From Treponema sp. (lineage in GTDB: Bacteria > Spirochaetota > Spirochaetia > Treponematales > Treponemataceae), in assembly GCA_024699235.1 (NCBI GenBank), contig JAILPY010000061.1, positions 1-64,000 of the forward strand: a DNA stretch of 64,000 nt. Reading direction: 5' to 3'. Numbering within the stretch: the stretch's first letter is position 1; the number at the start of each line of letters is the position of its first letter. The notes under the pieces are model-generated. The model was not told the origin of the DNA. It made no database searches and saw nothing but the letters and a program-made list of their open reading frames with translations. Position numbers and translations under genes: made by a program. Positions 42,798 to 51,538 of the stretch are shown in pieces.

Positions 42798-44740
42798 AGT
42801 GCTGATTTCCAAGATTTTACAAGTTGCTTAAGAGTAAGAAAGTCCACTGCAAAATTAACCCTTATTGATTCAAAGGAGGTTAAGTCTTTTGCGGTTACTG
42901 CCTCTTCCATTTTTTTACTGTATTCTGCAAGCTTATGGACGCTTACTGCAGAACTGCTGCCCTTTAACGTATGTGCGTAATATTTTAAGTTGTCAAAGTT
43001 TTTATCCTTATTTGCAAGTTCCCTCTTAATCAGGCCGAGAAATTTCTGTGTTTGGGCAATATAATCGTCCATGAGTGATTTTGCAAGTTCTTTATCTTCA
43101 TTTGTAGTGTCCGTAAAGTCTGCCAGATCCCATATTTCTGCAGCCTTATTATTGGTCTCTGTAAGTGAAACAATCTTTTTTGCTTCTGGAAACAAGAGTA
43201 CGGTGTTCCATTTGTCAAGCATCTTCTTTACTGATTCTCTTCTATACGGCTTAACAAGAATGTCATTGATGCCCATTTTTTTATATTGCTTAAAGTCATC
43301 TGGGTCACTGTTTGCCGTACATGCTATGATGATTCCCTTATAGCTCATGTTTCGTATCTCAACTGTTGCATCTATTCCATTCTTTACAGGCATGAAAATA
43401 TCCATAAAGATTAAATCAATTTCAGGATGCTTTACAATCTGCTCAATAACCTGAACTCCATTTTCAGCAAGATATACTTTTGCCCCGTAACGCTCAAGGA
43501 ATGTCTCAAGCAGCTTCCTGTTGACAGGATGGTCTTCTGCAATGAGAATTTGATTGCCTGCTGCTACAGTCAGGTTCTTCTGCCCCTGTTCATATTTCTG
43601 ACGTGCAAGAAGCTGTTCTGGAGGAGTCTTATTGTTGAATAAGCTTAACAGAGATTCTCTTTTTAACGGTTTATAAAGATAGCTGTCAAACATGTTCAGC
43701 ATTTTTTTCTTTGAATTCCTTCGCATCTGGCCTTCAGGAAGCATAAGTATTAATTTTATCTTGCTCAGGCATTTTTCTTCGCGTATTTCAGATACGATTT
43801 TCCAGTCATCCTGCTCAAGGACAGGAATGTTTATGAAAACTGTTGTAAACGGCTTTCTTTGCCTGCAAGCCTGCTTAAGTTTTGACAGTGCTTCTTGAGC
43901 AGATTTGGCTCCGCTTATGCGATTTATTCCCAATGAGTAAAGCTTTTTTCCAAAGCTTGAAAGGGAAAGGCTGTTGCTGTCAATTATAAGTATTCTTGTG
44001 CCTTCTGGAATAAGCGGCCTTTCTTTTTTTTCTATGTCAAACGAAGACTGTATCAAAGGAATTGAAAACCAGAATATCGATCCTCCCTTTGGATTTGAGC
44101 GCATTCCGATTTTACCGTTCATTATTTCTACAAGATTTTTGCTTATTGCAAGTCCAAGTCCTGTACCGCCGTATTTTCTGGTAGTGCTTGCATCTACCTG
44201 ATAAAAGTCCTTGAATATGAGGCTCTGCTTTTCTGGAATGACTCCAATGCCGCTGTCTATTACCTGAAAGTAAAGGTTGTTGTTTTCGTGTGAAAGCCTT
44301 ACTAAAATATATCCCCTGGATGTAAATTTAACGGCATTTTTTACTAAGTTCAAAAGAATCTGCTGCATTCTGGTGGGATCACCCATGACTGTTGCAGGCA
44401 TGCTGTAGTCTATGTCTGTTATTAGTTCCAGTCCCTTGTTAAATGCATCAATGCTTATTAAATCTACGACATGTTCTGTCAGTTCAATGATGTCATACGG
44501 AATGCTTTCAAGCTTAAATTCCTTTGAACGGATCTTCGTAAAGTCAAGTACGTCATTTGCAAGCTGAAGAAGTACGTTTGCACTGAATTCTATCTGACGC
44601 ACATATTCTGTCTGCTCTTTGTCAAGTGTCGTGTCTTCAAGCAGTTCTGTAGTACTTATTATTGTTTGAATAGGAGTGCGTACTTCATGAAGCGTACTCG
44701 CAAGAAACCTGCTGCCTGAATCAATTGCACTATAATTCAT
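42794..44740 (-). CDS. Soluble hybrid histidine kinase with two receivers and Hpt
   Basis: A 648-residue cytoplasmic protein with no sensor or TM region. HisKA begins almost at residue 1 (LHEVRTP, His18), then HATPase (NLLKNAVKFTSRG area near 130; DSGIGV; YGGTGLGLAIS). Receiver 1 (about 247-365) lacks the phospho-acceptor: FINIPVLEQ has Asn where Asp is expected, so it is a pseudo-receiver. Receiver 2 (about 398-515) is complete (AEDHPVNRKLL; FMDIFMPVKNG). A C-terminal Hpt domain has AHTLKGSSSAV. It overlaps the response regulator by 11 bp, and sensing is probably done by that partner or another soluble protein. Confidence 0.92.
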   Translation of the reverse strand: MNYSAIDSGSRFLASTLHEVRTPIQTIISTTELLEDTTLDKEQTEYVRQIEFSANVLLQLANDVLDFTKIRSKEFKLESIPYDIIELTEHVVDLISIDAFNKGLELITDIDYSMPATVMGDPTRMQQILLNLVKNAVKFTSRGYILVRLSHENNNLYFQVIDSGIGVIPEKQSLIFKDFYQVDASTTRKYGGTGLGLAISKNLVEIMNGKIGMRSNPKGGSIFWFSIPLIQSSFDIEKKERPLIPEGTRILIIDSNSLSLSSFGKKLYSLGINRISGAKSAQEALSKLKQACRQRKPFTTVFINIPVLEQDDWKIVSEIREEKCLSKIKLILMLPEGQMRRNSKKKMLNMFDSYLYKPLKRESLLSLFNNKTPPEQLLARQKYEQGQKNLTVAAGNQILIAEDHPVNRKLLETFLERYGAKVYLAENGVQVIEQIVKHPEIDLIFMDIFMPVKNGIDATVEIRNMSYKGIIIACTANSDPDDFKQYKKMGINDILVKPYRRESVKKMLDKWNTVLLFPEAKKIVSLTETNNKAAEIWDLADFTDTTNEDKELAKSLMDDYIAQTQKFLGLIKRELANKDKNFDNLKYYAHTLKGSSSAVSVHKLAEYSKKMEEAVTAKDLTSFESIRVNFAVDFLTLKQLVKSWKSAL

Positions 44741-45986
44741 TAGTATTATGAATCAGCATTTCGAATGCTGTGCTTACAACCAGTCCTGGTTTTTGAGGCT
44801 TTACCAGATAATTCTTAGCGCCCATTGTAAGGGCCTTTATGACATATTCCTTATTCGTTGCCTGTGAATAAATAAGTATTGATGCATCATAGTTTCTGTG
44901 CTGCAGGTTATGAAGTATGTCAAATCCGTTCATGTCAGGAATGAATATGTCAAGGATTATAATGTCATATTCGTGGTCAGGTATTGAATTAAGGAAAGAA
45001 ACGCCGCTGCTGAATACAAAGGTGTCTGCGCCTGCTTTTTCAAATGATACCTGAAGGATTTTCTGAATTATAGGATCGTCATCTACAATTGCAATATTGA
45101 CAATTCCTCCGTTATCAGAAATTTTCATTATGCTGCCGTCGTAATCAGTAGAAAACCTGGAGTCAAGTTCTGCAACAGCTGTAGTTTTATTAGGTATGAG
45201 AAGTTTTTCAGTAATGGTTTCAATATGATCCATTCCTGCAAATTGACCCATTATTTCATCTATTACTGAAGTAAGGCAATTTGTTACCTTTATGCGGGAA
45301 TATTCAGGCCTGCCTTTGACAAGTTCATTTACGAATTCACTGTCTGTTACAATAGTTATATTTTTATTTGAAATGCTGAAATCTTCAAGGATGTTATCAA
45401 AAAGGTATACGATATTTGTCGTATCCATGAAGGTTAATTCCATATTGGAAAGCAATATTAAGACTTTTGGATGCTTTATGTTGCATTCTTTTATGCATTG
45501 CGTAATCTTAAAGCGGAGCATTGCTATTTTTGCTCTGTTAAGGCCAAATGCAATTTCTATGAATATAGTTTCGTCAGTAACGTGAGTTTCTAGTATGCAG
45601 TTTGTAGTATCCGCTTCAAAATTTGTTCCCAGAAACTGACCGATAACTCTGAAAAGCTTGTCAAACTTTGCAGGCTTTGGAAAAAATTTTAATACACCAT
45701 AATATATAAGGGGTGTTATCTTTTTTCTGTAATCTTCACGCCCGATTGTAATTATTGGGATATTTTTTGCATTAGGATCATTTAGCTTTCTTTTTAGAAA
45801 TTCTATTACAGCCGAAAAATTGACGTCAACGTCAATAATGATAAGGTCTGTATCAAGTGAAGCCATTTTTGTATAGGCATTTTTTGCACTGTCAGCATAT
45901 TCTAACGTTACTTGCTGCAGGGACAGCTGATTTTTGAGAAAATCAAAAAAATGCAACGAAGCATCAATAGCTAACACGTTTTTCAT
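44730..45986 (-). CDS. Response regulator: receiver - STAS-like - receiver
   Basis: A 418-residue soluble protein. Receiver 1 (about 3-120) has Asp in LIIIDVDV. The middle (about 135-260) has the look of a STAS/anti-sigma-antagonist fold (KVLILLSNMELTFMDTTNIV). Receiver 2 (about 300-410) is canonical: VDDDPIIQK, ILDIFIPDMNGFD, Lys in YLVKPQ. There is no DNA-binding or enzymatic output, so output must be by protein contact. It is the first gene before the hybrid kinase (11-bp overlap). Promoter TTGAAA-N17-TAAACT (46023-45995) puts transcription at the start codon, with no ribosome site. Confidence 0.85.
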   Translation of the reverse strand: MKNVLAIDASLHFFDFLKNQLSLQQVTLEYADSAKNAYTKMASLDTDLIIIDVDVNFSAVIEFLKRKLNDPNAKNIPIITIGREDYRKKITPLIYYGVLKFFPKPAKFDKLFRVIGQFLGTNFEADTTNCILETHVTDETIFIEIAFGLNRAKIAMLRFKITQCIKECNIKHPKVLILLSNMELTFMDTTNIVYLFDNILEDFSISNKNITIVTDSEFVNELVKGRPEYSRIKVTNCLTSVIDEIMGQFAGMDHIETITEKLLIPNKTTAVAELDSRFSTDYDGSIMKISDNGGIVNIAIVDDDPIIQKILQVSFEKAGADTFVFSSGVSFLNSIPDHEYDIIILDIFIPDMNGFDILHNLQHRNYDASILIYSQATNKEYVIKALTMGAKNYLVKPQKPGLVVSTAFEMLIHNTNEL

Positions 45987-45994
45987 ATGTTTTC

Positions 45995-46023
45995 AGTTTA
46001 CTTCATTTAGGTTATAATTTCAA
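45995..46023 (-). promoter_or_regulatory. Promoter of the two-component operon, leaderless
   Basis: On the minus strand TTGAAA (46023-46018), 17-bp spacer, TAAACT (46000-45995), 8 bases, ATG (45986). The predicted leader is about two bases. Confidence 0.55.
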
Positions 46024-46053
46024 TTATAAAATTGTTATTCAAGGAGTGTTTTT

Positions 46054-46629
46054 ATGAAAAATGTTGTTATTTTTATTGCTGACGGTTCTGAGGAAGTCGA
46101 AGCGTTTACTCCTGTAGATTACCTTAGGCGTGCGGGGCTTGATGTAACTCTTGTTTCTGTAGGAACAGAATCCAGGACGGTTACATGTTCCCATAAAGTA
46201 TGCGTTACTGCAGACATTACGCTAGAAGCGTATCTTTCTTCATGCGGCGGAGTTCTGCCGGATGCCGTTGTAGTTCCTGGAGGAATGCCTGGAACAAAGA
46301 ACATTGCAGCTACAGCCAGTGCAATTTCCTTTATTAATGCAATGGATGCAGAAAAGAAGCTTGTATGTGCAATATGCGCTGCTCCTGCGCTTGTCCTTTC
46401 AAAGACAACAGCATTAGAAGGTAAAAAATGGACTTGCTATACAGATATGGAAAGTGAAGCCGGTGACTTTAAGAAGAATTTCGTTGAAGGCAAGCCTTTT
46501 ATCCATGATTCTAATGTCATTACTGGAAGGGGCGCTGGAACAGCAGAAGAATTTGCCATGGAAATAGTAAAGACCCTTGCAGGAGAAGAAGCCTGGAGAA
46601 GGATAAAGACTTCAACGCTCCAGCGATAA
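46054..46629 (+). CDS. DJ-1/PfpI (YajL-like) family protein
   Basis: A 191-residue cytoplasmic protein of the DJ-1 superfamily: VVIFIADGSEEVEAFTPVDY with the conserved acidic residue, VVPGGMPGTKNI, and the nucleophile-elbow Cys in VCAICAAPALVL followed by ITGRGAGTAEEFAMEIV. Members of the YajL/DJ-1 group act in redox stress and as glyoxalase or deglycase-type enzymes; older annotation as thiazole biosynthesis is unreliable. AAGGAG precedes the ATG. It stands alone, converging on the flavin reductase gene with a 9-bp gap. Confidence 0.9.
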   Translation: MKNVVIFIADGSEEVEAFTPVDYLRRAGLDVTLVSVGTESRTVTCSHKVCVTADITLEAYLSSCGGVLPDAVVVPGGMPGTKNIAATASAISFINAMDAEKKLVCAICAAPALVLSKTTALEGKKWTCYTDMESEAGDFKKNFVEGKPFIHDSNVITGRGAGTAEEFAMEIVKTLAGEEAWRRIKTSTLQR

Positions 46630-46638
46630 GGGAATCTT

Positions 46639-47178
46639 TTAGCGTTTGTCTTCCATTACCTTGATGATTTCCCCAATGTACATTGTGTGGAAATCATCTT
46701 TTTTATAGTTCTGGCTTAGGATTTTTTCATCTGTAAAGCTGAACGGTGAAAATTCCTGTGCATAAAGTTTTCTGCATATAAGTACAAGGCGGGCCTGTTT
46801 TATCCACGGAGTATCGTTCGTATACTGTACGTCAAGCTTTGCTGCCTTAAATTTGTCTCCGTCGCGTCCGCTATGGCTTCCGCAGTAGTCAAGGGCAGAC
46901 TTATATTTGTTTTCCGGCAGGATGCTCAGGGAAAATGTATCTGTCTGGTCAATTATTTCTTTTGTGTAGCGGGTTGGACGAATGTAAATTGTTGCAACTG
47001 GCTTGTTCCACAAAAATCCTGCTCCGCCCCAGCTGGCAGTCATTGTATTTACTCTGCCAGTGCGGACGTTGCCTTCTTCGTCAACGGTTTTTGTGCATGC
47101 TGTAATTAGCATCCAGTCTTTGCTAATCATTTTAAAAGGATTGTCTGTAATTGCTTCAGGTCGGATATTCTTAAACAT
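46639..47178 (-). CDS. Flavin reductase-like (FMN split-barrel) protein
   Basis: A 179-residue protein from ATG 47178. It has the FMN-binding split-barrel pattern: NPFKMISKDWMLITA, NTMTASWGGAGFLWNKPVAT, IYIRPTRYTKEIID and FSLSILPE. Anaerobe members (flavoredoxin type) reduce or carry FMN. The start codon lies 2 bases from the 3' end of tRNA-Ala, with no ribosome site between, and the shared promoter is upstream of the tRNA; the longer reading to 47226 would run through the tRNA and is rejected. Release of the tRNA by RNase Z would leave a leaderless mRNA. Confidence 0.85.
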   Translation of the reverse strand: MFKNIRPEAITDNPFKMISKDWMLITACTKTVDEEGNVRTGRVNTMTASWGGAGFLWNKPVATIYIRPTRYTKEIIDQTDTFSLSILPENKYKSALDYCGSHSGRDGDKFKAAKLDVQYTNDTPWIKQARLVLICRKLYAQEFSPFSFTDEKILSQNYKKDDFHTMYIGEIIKVMEDKR

Positions 47179-47180
47179 AA

Positions 47181-47254
<74 letters not shown>

Positions 47255-47265
47255 AGAATAATGCC

Positions 47266-47295
47266 ATAATAGCAGAAAATAAGTATTTTGGTCAA
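47266..47295 (-). promoter_or_regulatory. Promoter of the tRNA-Ala / flavin reductase unit
   Basis: On the minus strand TTGACC (47295-47290), 18-bp spacer, TATTAT (47271-47266). The predicted start is about 47259, five bases before the tRNA 5' end, so the downstream ORF can only be reached by reading through the tRNA from here. Confidence 0.65.
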
Positions 47296-47325
47296 CTCTC
47301 TTCGTATGTTTTTAACTTTCATGGC

Positions 47326-49440
47326 TTATAAAAAATATGTCTTCATTAAGCCTTTTCCCTTTACTTCTGTTTCGGAATTTTCACTGAATGAAAAAAGTCC
47401 TTCTGCCTGCATTTTTGTTGCTTCAGACACATGTATTTTCATCGGGATTCCTGTACTTTCCATGCGGCTTGCCACATTTACGGTATCTCCCCAAATGTCA
47501 TAGATAAATTTTGTTTTTCCTATGACTCCTGCAACGAGCGGACCAGAGTTTATCCCAAGCCTGATATGCATTTTTACCGGTGAAGTTTCGTTGAATGCCT
47601 TTACGTCGCTTAGAAGACCCCTTGCAAAGCGAATCATTCTTGCAGCTCCGTCATTATCCCGTGCTTCCTCCAATCCTGCTGCAGCCATGTATGCATCCCC
47701 GATAGTCTTTATTTTTTCGATGCCTTCACGTCTGGCCCTTTCATCAAACATTGAAAATATTTTATTGAGCATAACGACAACTTCTTCTGCGCTCATGGAT
47801 CCGCTCATCTTGGTGAATCCTACTATGTCTGTAAAAAGGACTGTAACGTTCGGATATTTCTTTGCTATCGTGCGGTTAGGGTGAGCCGTAAGCTCTATTG
47901 CAATTTCTTTTGGAAGGATGTTCAAGAGGAGGCTTTCAGAGCGGCTCTTTTCTGCTTCAAGTTCCCTTGTGCGTTCTTTTACGGTATTTTCGAGCTTTCT
48001 GTTCTCTTCTTCAACACGGATAAACTTTCCTTCCAGAAGCATGATTGTCGTGGAAATTAAGAATATGACAAAAAGAAGGCTTATAAAAATATCAAAAAGA
48101 ATGTTTGTAAGCGGCTTTAAGATGCTTGAATATGTGAAAGTTATTTCTTTCTCTGAAGGCTGGTATTCAGAAGGGGTGTACATTATGCATCCAAATCCAA
48201 GCGTTTTTAGAGGAGTAACTTTGTAAAAATCTGCTCCGTGCAGGTTCTCTTTGTCACCGTCAACAGGCTTTTTGACGTTCAGTAAGCCGTCAGAAATAAG
48301 GAATGTACCGTTCCATGGACCAGGATCTAGAGAACTGTCATTTGGAACAGAAATCGAAAAATTCCATTCCGTAATGATGGTACTTTTCATGTTGTTAAAG
48401 ATAACGCCGTCATATTGAGCGCCTGTCCAGCCGTTCCTGCTTCCGTCAATCCAATGCTTGTCTGCATTTTGTACGAAAGTTATGCATACAGGTTTTGAAA
48501 CATCATTTTCTGAATGAGGACTTGCAATTGTCAACGTCTTTTCCGGAAGGGTAAGACCTGTGATTGAAACTGCTAAAAGCATTACGAGAAGCCCTGCCAG
48601 AGTTGCAGAAAGTGTTTGCCAGAAATGGCTTGCTGCAACTCTTTTATGGTTTTCGGAAATTGTTTTAGAAACGTTATAAGTTGGATCAAAGATCTCATTT
48701 TCTTTTTCTCCAGAATAAAACCTGCGTTCCATGAGTTTTATAGAAGACAGGAAAAGGTGCAGCGATCCTAGTCCTAAAGAAATGTTCAGCCATGAAATTC
48801 CATAAACAAAAAGAATTAAAACGGTGCTGGCTAAAGGAAGCAGAAAATAGACTGCAAGTGAAATAAAGGCGCTTCTTGAGATTTTTTTCCTGTTTTGAAG
48901 TAACAGAGTTAGCGTAATCAGTCCTGGCAAAAGTCCCAGTGCAACGCTTAATGGATACAATGTGCTTCTGTGGTAAATGTTTTTTTCATCAAAAAAGTAA
49001 AAGATGTTGGTAAACTGGTTTATTATGGTAAGTATATTTCCTGAAAGGCAGAGAAATAAAACTATGAACAGCTGTATAGGAATTCCGTTTCTTATGGAAG
49101 TGCGCGGCTTTAGAATGATTGAAAAGTCAAGCCTTGTCCGGTTTATGAACTCCAGGACATAAAAAGAGTAGAAGAAAGATACGGAGAAGTTGCAGATAAA
49201 GACAATAAAATTACTGAGGCGTACCATATAGTAGCCTGCCATGCTGGTATTTCCCCTATAAAAGTATGCAAGTGCATCAAAGAGCAGCAGGAAAGCTGTG
49301 AAAAATTGTATGAAGATTAGTGTTCTCCGGCCGTTTTGACGTATCTTATGCCCGGAAAACAGGAAAATTCCAGCTTGGAAACAGAATAGAGACAGAATAA
49401 ATAAAGATACAATGCTGATAATTCTTGTAAAATCGCTCAT
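47326..49440 (-). CDS. Membrane class III adenylate/guanylate cyclase
   Basis: A 704-residue protein. The N-terminal 235 residues hold about seven TM helices. A further TM (near 265-285) precedes an extracytoplasmic domain of about 150 residues, a last TM (about 430-455), a short coiled coil (EEENRKLENTVKERTRELEA) and the class III cyclase domain. Catalytic elements are present: metal Asp in VLFTDIVGFT, KTIGDAYMAAAG with the second metal Asp, and GPLVAGVIGKTKFIYDIWGD. It makes cAMP or cGMP; adenylate specificity is more common but not proved here. No ribosome site is evident. The 23-bp array lies upstream. Confidence 0.9.
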   Translation of the reverse strand: MSDFTRIISIVSLFILSLFCFQAGIFLFSGHKIRQNGRRTLIFIQFFTAFLLLFDALAYFYRGNTSMAGYYMVRLSNFIVFICNFSVSFFYSFYVLEFINRTRLDFSIILKPRTSIRNGIPIQLFIVLFLCLSGNILTIINQFTNIFYFFDEKNIYHRSTLYPLSVALGLLPGLITLTLLLQNRKKISRSAFISLAVYFLLPLASTVLILFVYGISWLNISLGLGSLHLFLSSIKLMERRFYSGEKENEIFDPTYNVSKTISENHKRVAASHFWQTLSATLAGLLVMLLAVSITGLTLPEKTLTIASPHSENDVSKPVCITFVQNADKHWIDGSRNGWTGAQYDGVIFNNMKSTIITEWNFSISVPNDSSLDPGPWNGTFLISDGLLNVKKPVDGDKENLHGADFYKVTPLKTLGFGCIMYTPSEYQPSEKEITFTYSSILKPLTNILFDIFISLLFVIFLISTTIMLLEGKFIRVEEENRKLENTVKERTRELEAEKSRSESLLLNILPKEIAIELTAHPNRTIAKKYPNVTVLFTDIVGFTKMSGSMSAEEVVVMLNKIFSMFDERARREGIEKIKTIGDAYMAAAGLEEARDNDGAARMIRFARGLLSDVKAFNETSPVKMHIRLGINSGPLVAGVIGKTKFIYDIWGDTVNVASRMESTGIPMKIHVSEATKMQAEGLFSFSENSETEVKGKGLMKTYFL

Positions 49441-49521
49441 GCCTTAAACTTAGAGAATTTGATATGGATGTTTTGGAATAGGAAACGGAAATTTCCCTAC
49501 TAACTCATTATATATTGTATA

Positions 49522-49537
49522 CCTTGAATTTTCAAGG
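49522..49537. promoter_or_regulatory. Palindrome upstream of the cyclase gene
   Basis: CCTTGAA and TTCAAGG are exact inverted repeats around TT, about 82 bp before the cyclase ATG. It could be an operator for the cyclase gene or mark the edge of the repeat region. Confidence 0.35.
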
Positions 49538-49563
49538 GATTTTCAGTTCTAGCTTAGCAACAC

Positions 49564-49581
49564 GCAAAGTTCTAACTTTGC
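49564..49581. other. Left boundary hairpin of the second tandem array
   Basis: GCAAAGTT-CT-AACTTTGC is an 18-base perfect dyad. Its right arm runs into the first repeat unit (which starts CTTTGC at 49576), so the left arm is an inverted copy of the unit start. Confidence 0.6.
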
Positions 49582-49851
49582 AAGAAGTGTAGAGCACTCT
49601 TTGCAGAATGTGTAGTGTACTCTTTGCAAGAAGTGTAGTGTACTCTTTGCAGAATGTGTAGTGTACTCTTTGCAAGAAGTGTAGTGTACTCTTTGCAAGA
49701 AGTGTAGAGCACTCTTTGCAGAATGTGTAGTGTACTCTTTGCAGAATGTGTAGTGTACTCTTTGCAGAATGTGTAGTGTACTCTTTGCAGAATGTGTAGT
49801 GTACTCTTTGCAGAATGTGTAGAGCACTCTTTGCAAGAAGTGTAGTGTACT
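49576..49851. repeat. Tandem array, 12 copies of 23 bp
   Basis: Twelve adjacent 23-bp units run from 49576, with a partial thirteenth to about 49860. Each begins CTTTGCA and ends in AGTGTACT or AGAGCACT. Two forms alternate irregularly in the middle: CAAGAAGTG (units 1, 3, 5, 6, 12) and CAGAATGTG (units 2, 4, 7-11), so the array grew by block duplication. 23 is not a multiple of three; all three minus frames stay open merely because the unit lacks stops, and no coding is claimed. The region 49441-49989 has no gene: it contains the palindrome at 49522, this array with its two hairpins, and the TetR promoter/operator. Confidence 0.95.
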
Positions 49852-49862
49852 CTTTGCACTGC

Positions 49863-49880
49863 GCAAAGTACTGACTTTGC
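49863..49880. other. Right boundary hairpin of the second tandem array
   Basis: GCAAAGT-ACTG-ACTTTGC is an 18-base dyad, nearly the same sequence as the left boundary hairpin. The array is therefore bracketed by two related hairpins. Confidence 0.6.
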
Positions 49881-49955
49881 ATGGTTAAAAGTATATGCTG
49901 TGCAAGTCTTGCTCTGTAACCCTTTACAATATTTTTTGACTGGTATAAAATATTG

Positions 49956-49969
49956 CTACCGTATGGTAG
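49956..49969. promoter_or_regulatory. Likely TetR operator
   Basis: CTACC-GTAT-GGTAG is a perfect 14-bp dyad, 21 bp before the TetR ATG and just downstream of TTGACT (49936-49941). Position and shape fit autoregulation by the TetR protein. Confidence 0.55.
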
Positions 49970-49989
49970 TATAAAAAGGGAGCGGAATA

Positions 49990-50643
49990 ATGGGTGCGAA
50001 GGTCTCAAAAGACGACATCATCAAGGCATTGCTGGATACAGCATTCTTTCATTCAACGGGAGCAACAAGCCTAAAGGACATTGCTGAAAAAATAGGCATA
50101 AAAAAGGCATCCTTATACAACCATTTTGAAAGCCGTGACGACATAATCAAGCAGGCAATGGATTCATGCAGGGAATATGTTGAAGCAATAATGTTTACTC
50201 CCAAAGATATAGAAAGCGTAACAAAAAAATATCCGCCAGACATAGTATTCAAGGGCATAGTAAACAGATATTTCAAGATGCATGAAAAAACTCCTCTGTT
50301 TCAGATTTATACATTCCTCGAGAGTCAGAAATATTTTGTAAAGGAAGCAAGCGATATAATAAAGGACGAAAACAAAAAAGTCATACGTCAGACCGCACAA
50401 GTCCTTAAAGCCTTGAAGGCGAACGGTAAAATTTCAATTGAAGGGCAGAATATTGAAAATGTTGCAGTTTGGTTCTGTTCTGGCATGAATGAACTGCTCA
50501 ACTTATATCTGCTTGACAGAAAGGTTGTCGTAGTAAACAACCCTGATTCTGGAGAAGGCCAGCTGTTCTCCCTTCCTGCAGATGAAACGGCACTTGAAAA
50601 AATCGACACATACATAGATTCGTTCATATCTATAATAAAATAG
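49990..50643 (+). CDS. TetR-family transcriptional regulator
   Basis: A 217-residue repressor. The helix-turn-helix is at about residues 24-48 (ATSLKDIAEKIGIKKASLYNHFESRDDI), and the rest is a helical ligand and dimer domain with no recognised ligand class. GGGAG lies upstream of the ATG. A perfect dyad at 49956-49969 is its probable operator. The membrane protein gene follows after 10 bp, so both are likely repressed together. Confidence 0.93.
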   Translation: MGAKVSKDDIIKALLDTAFFHSTGATSLKDIAEKIGIKKASLYNHFESRDDIIKQAMDSCREYVEAIMFTPKDIESVTKKYPPDIVFKGIVNRYFKMHEKTPLFQIYTFLESQKYFVKEASDIIKDENKKVIRQTAQVLKALKANGKISIEGQNIENVAVWFCSGMNELLNLYLLDRKVVVVNNPDSGEGQLFSLPADETALEKIDTYIDSFISIIK

Positions 50644-50653
50644 GAAGGATTTC

Positions 50654-51496
50654 ATGATTTCTTCATCATCTCTTTCAGCCATAAATATGCCTCAGATGCC
50701 TTTTTCAAAAGCATTTGTAATGTTCATTCTCTATTCCTTCATCGGATGGATCTGTGAGGAAATCTGGTGTACAGTCGGAAGCCGAAAGCTTGTAAAGAGA
50801 GGCATGCTGCACGGGCCTATCTGCCCGATTTATGGTTTTGGAGCGCTTTCCATCCTGTACATGCTTTATCCCTGGAGAACGACATTTGTAAGGCTTTTTA
50901 TTGCTTCTATGATACTCACAAGCATACTGGAGTACTTTACAAGCTGGCTTTTGGAAAAGCTCTTTCATGCAAAGTGGTGGGATTATTCACAGATGCCGCT
51001 TAACCTAAACGGCAGGTGCTGTCTTTTAAATTCAACTGCATTTGGAATAGGCGGCATTGCGATGGAACACATAATGCATCCTGCTGTGGAAATGTTCTTG
51101 AGGCTTTCTTTTTTTGAAAATTATATGGAAACAATCAGTGCAGTTCTTGCCCTAATCCTTTCGGCAGACGTTCTTGCTACAGTGCACAAGCTTGTCAGCT
51201 TTGCGACTGCAATGGAAAAACTTAAGGCATTCAGTGAAAATATCAGGGAACGCTTTGAAAACGAAGAATGGTTCAAAAAGGATTCCTTCCAGTCCATGCT
51301 TGATTCCATCCGTGAGCATGCTTTAGCAAATCCTGCCATGTTTAGCAAAAAACTGCTTGAATCTGTGGACTTGTATTCAGCAAAGCAGAAAATTTCAGAA
51401 TTCTGGCTTTTAAAGTTCCCTACAATGACAAGCCGGGATTTTTCGTCTGTGCTTGAGCATCTAAAGGATAAGATGAAAGAAAAGAAGTCAAAATAA
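50654..51496 (+). CDS. CmpB-type (putative ABC type IV) membrane protein
   Basis: A 280-residue protein with about five TM helices in the first 180 residues and a soluble helical tail. FILYSFIGWICEEIWCTV, KRGMLHGPICPIYGFGAL and the FHAKWWDYSQMPLNLNGRCCL segment are typical of the family annotated as putative ABC-transporter type IV (CmpB). Despite that name no ATPase partner is adjacent and the function is not established. GGAAGGA lies before the ATG. It pairs with the TetR gene. Confidence 0.85.
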   Translation: MISSSSLSAINMPQMPFSKAFVMFILYSFIGWICEEIWCTVGSRKLVKRGMLHGPICPIYGFGALSILYMLYPWRTTFVRLFIASMILTSILEYFTSWLLEKLFHAKWWDYSQMPLNLNGRCCLLNSTAFGIGGIAMEHIMHPAVEMFLRLSFFENYMETISAVLALILSADVLATVHKLVSFATAMEKLKAFSENIRERFENEEWFKKDSFQSMLDSIREHALANPAMFSKKLLESVDLYSAKQKISEFWLLKFPTMTSRDFSSVLEHLKDKMKEKKSK

Positions 51497-51502
51497 AAAT
51501 CT

Positions 51503-51532
51503 TTGGAATTTTTGCATTGGCTGTGATATACT
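51503..51532 (+). promoter_or_regulatory. Promoter of the FliN-like gene, leaderless
   Basis: TTGGAA (51503-51508), 18-bp spacer, TATACT (51527-51532) extended by TGA. Seven bases below the -10 box is 51539, the A of the ATG. Confidence 0.6.
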
Positions 51533-51538
51533 GATTTT

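Noticed and set aside
49576-49851. CRISPR array
   Set aside because: Same reason: contiguous 23-bp repeats, no spacers, no cas genes.
49532-50008. Repetitive open frames on the minus strand through the 23-bp array (all three frames open)
   Set aside because: The period is not divisible by three and the unit has no stops on that strand, so every frame is open by construction; no ribosome site, and the frames run into the TetR gene.
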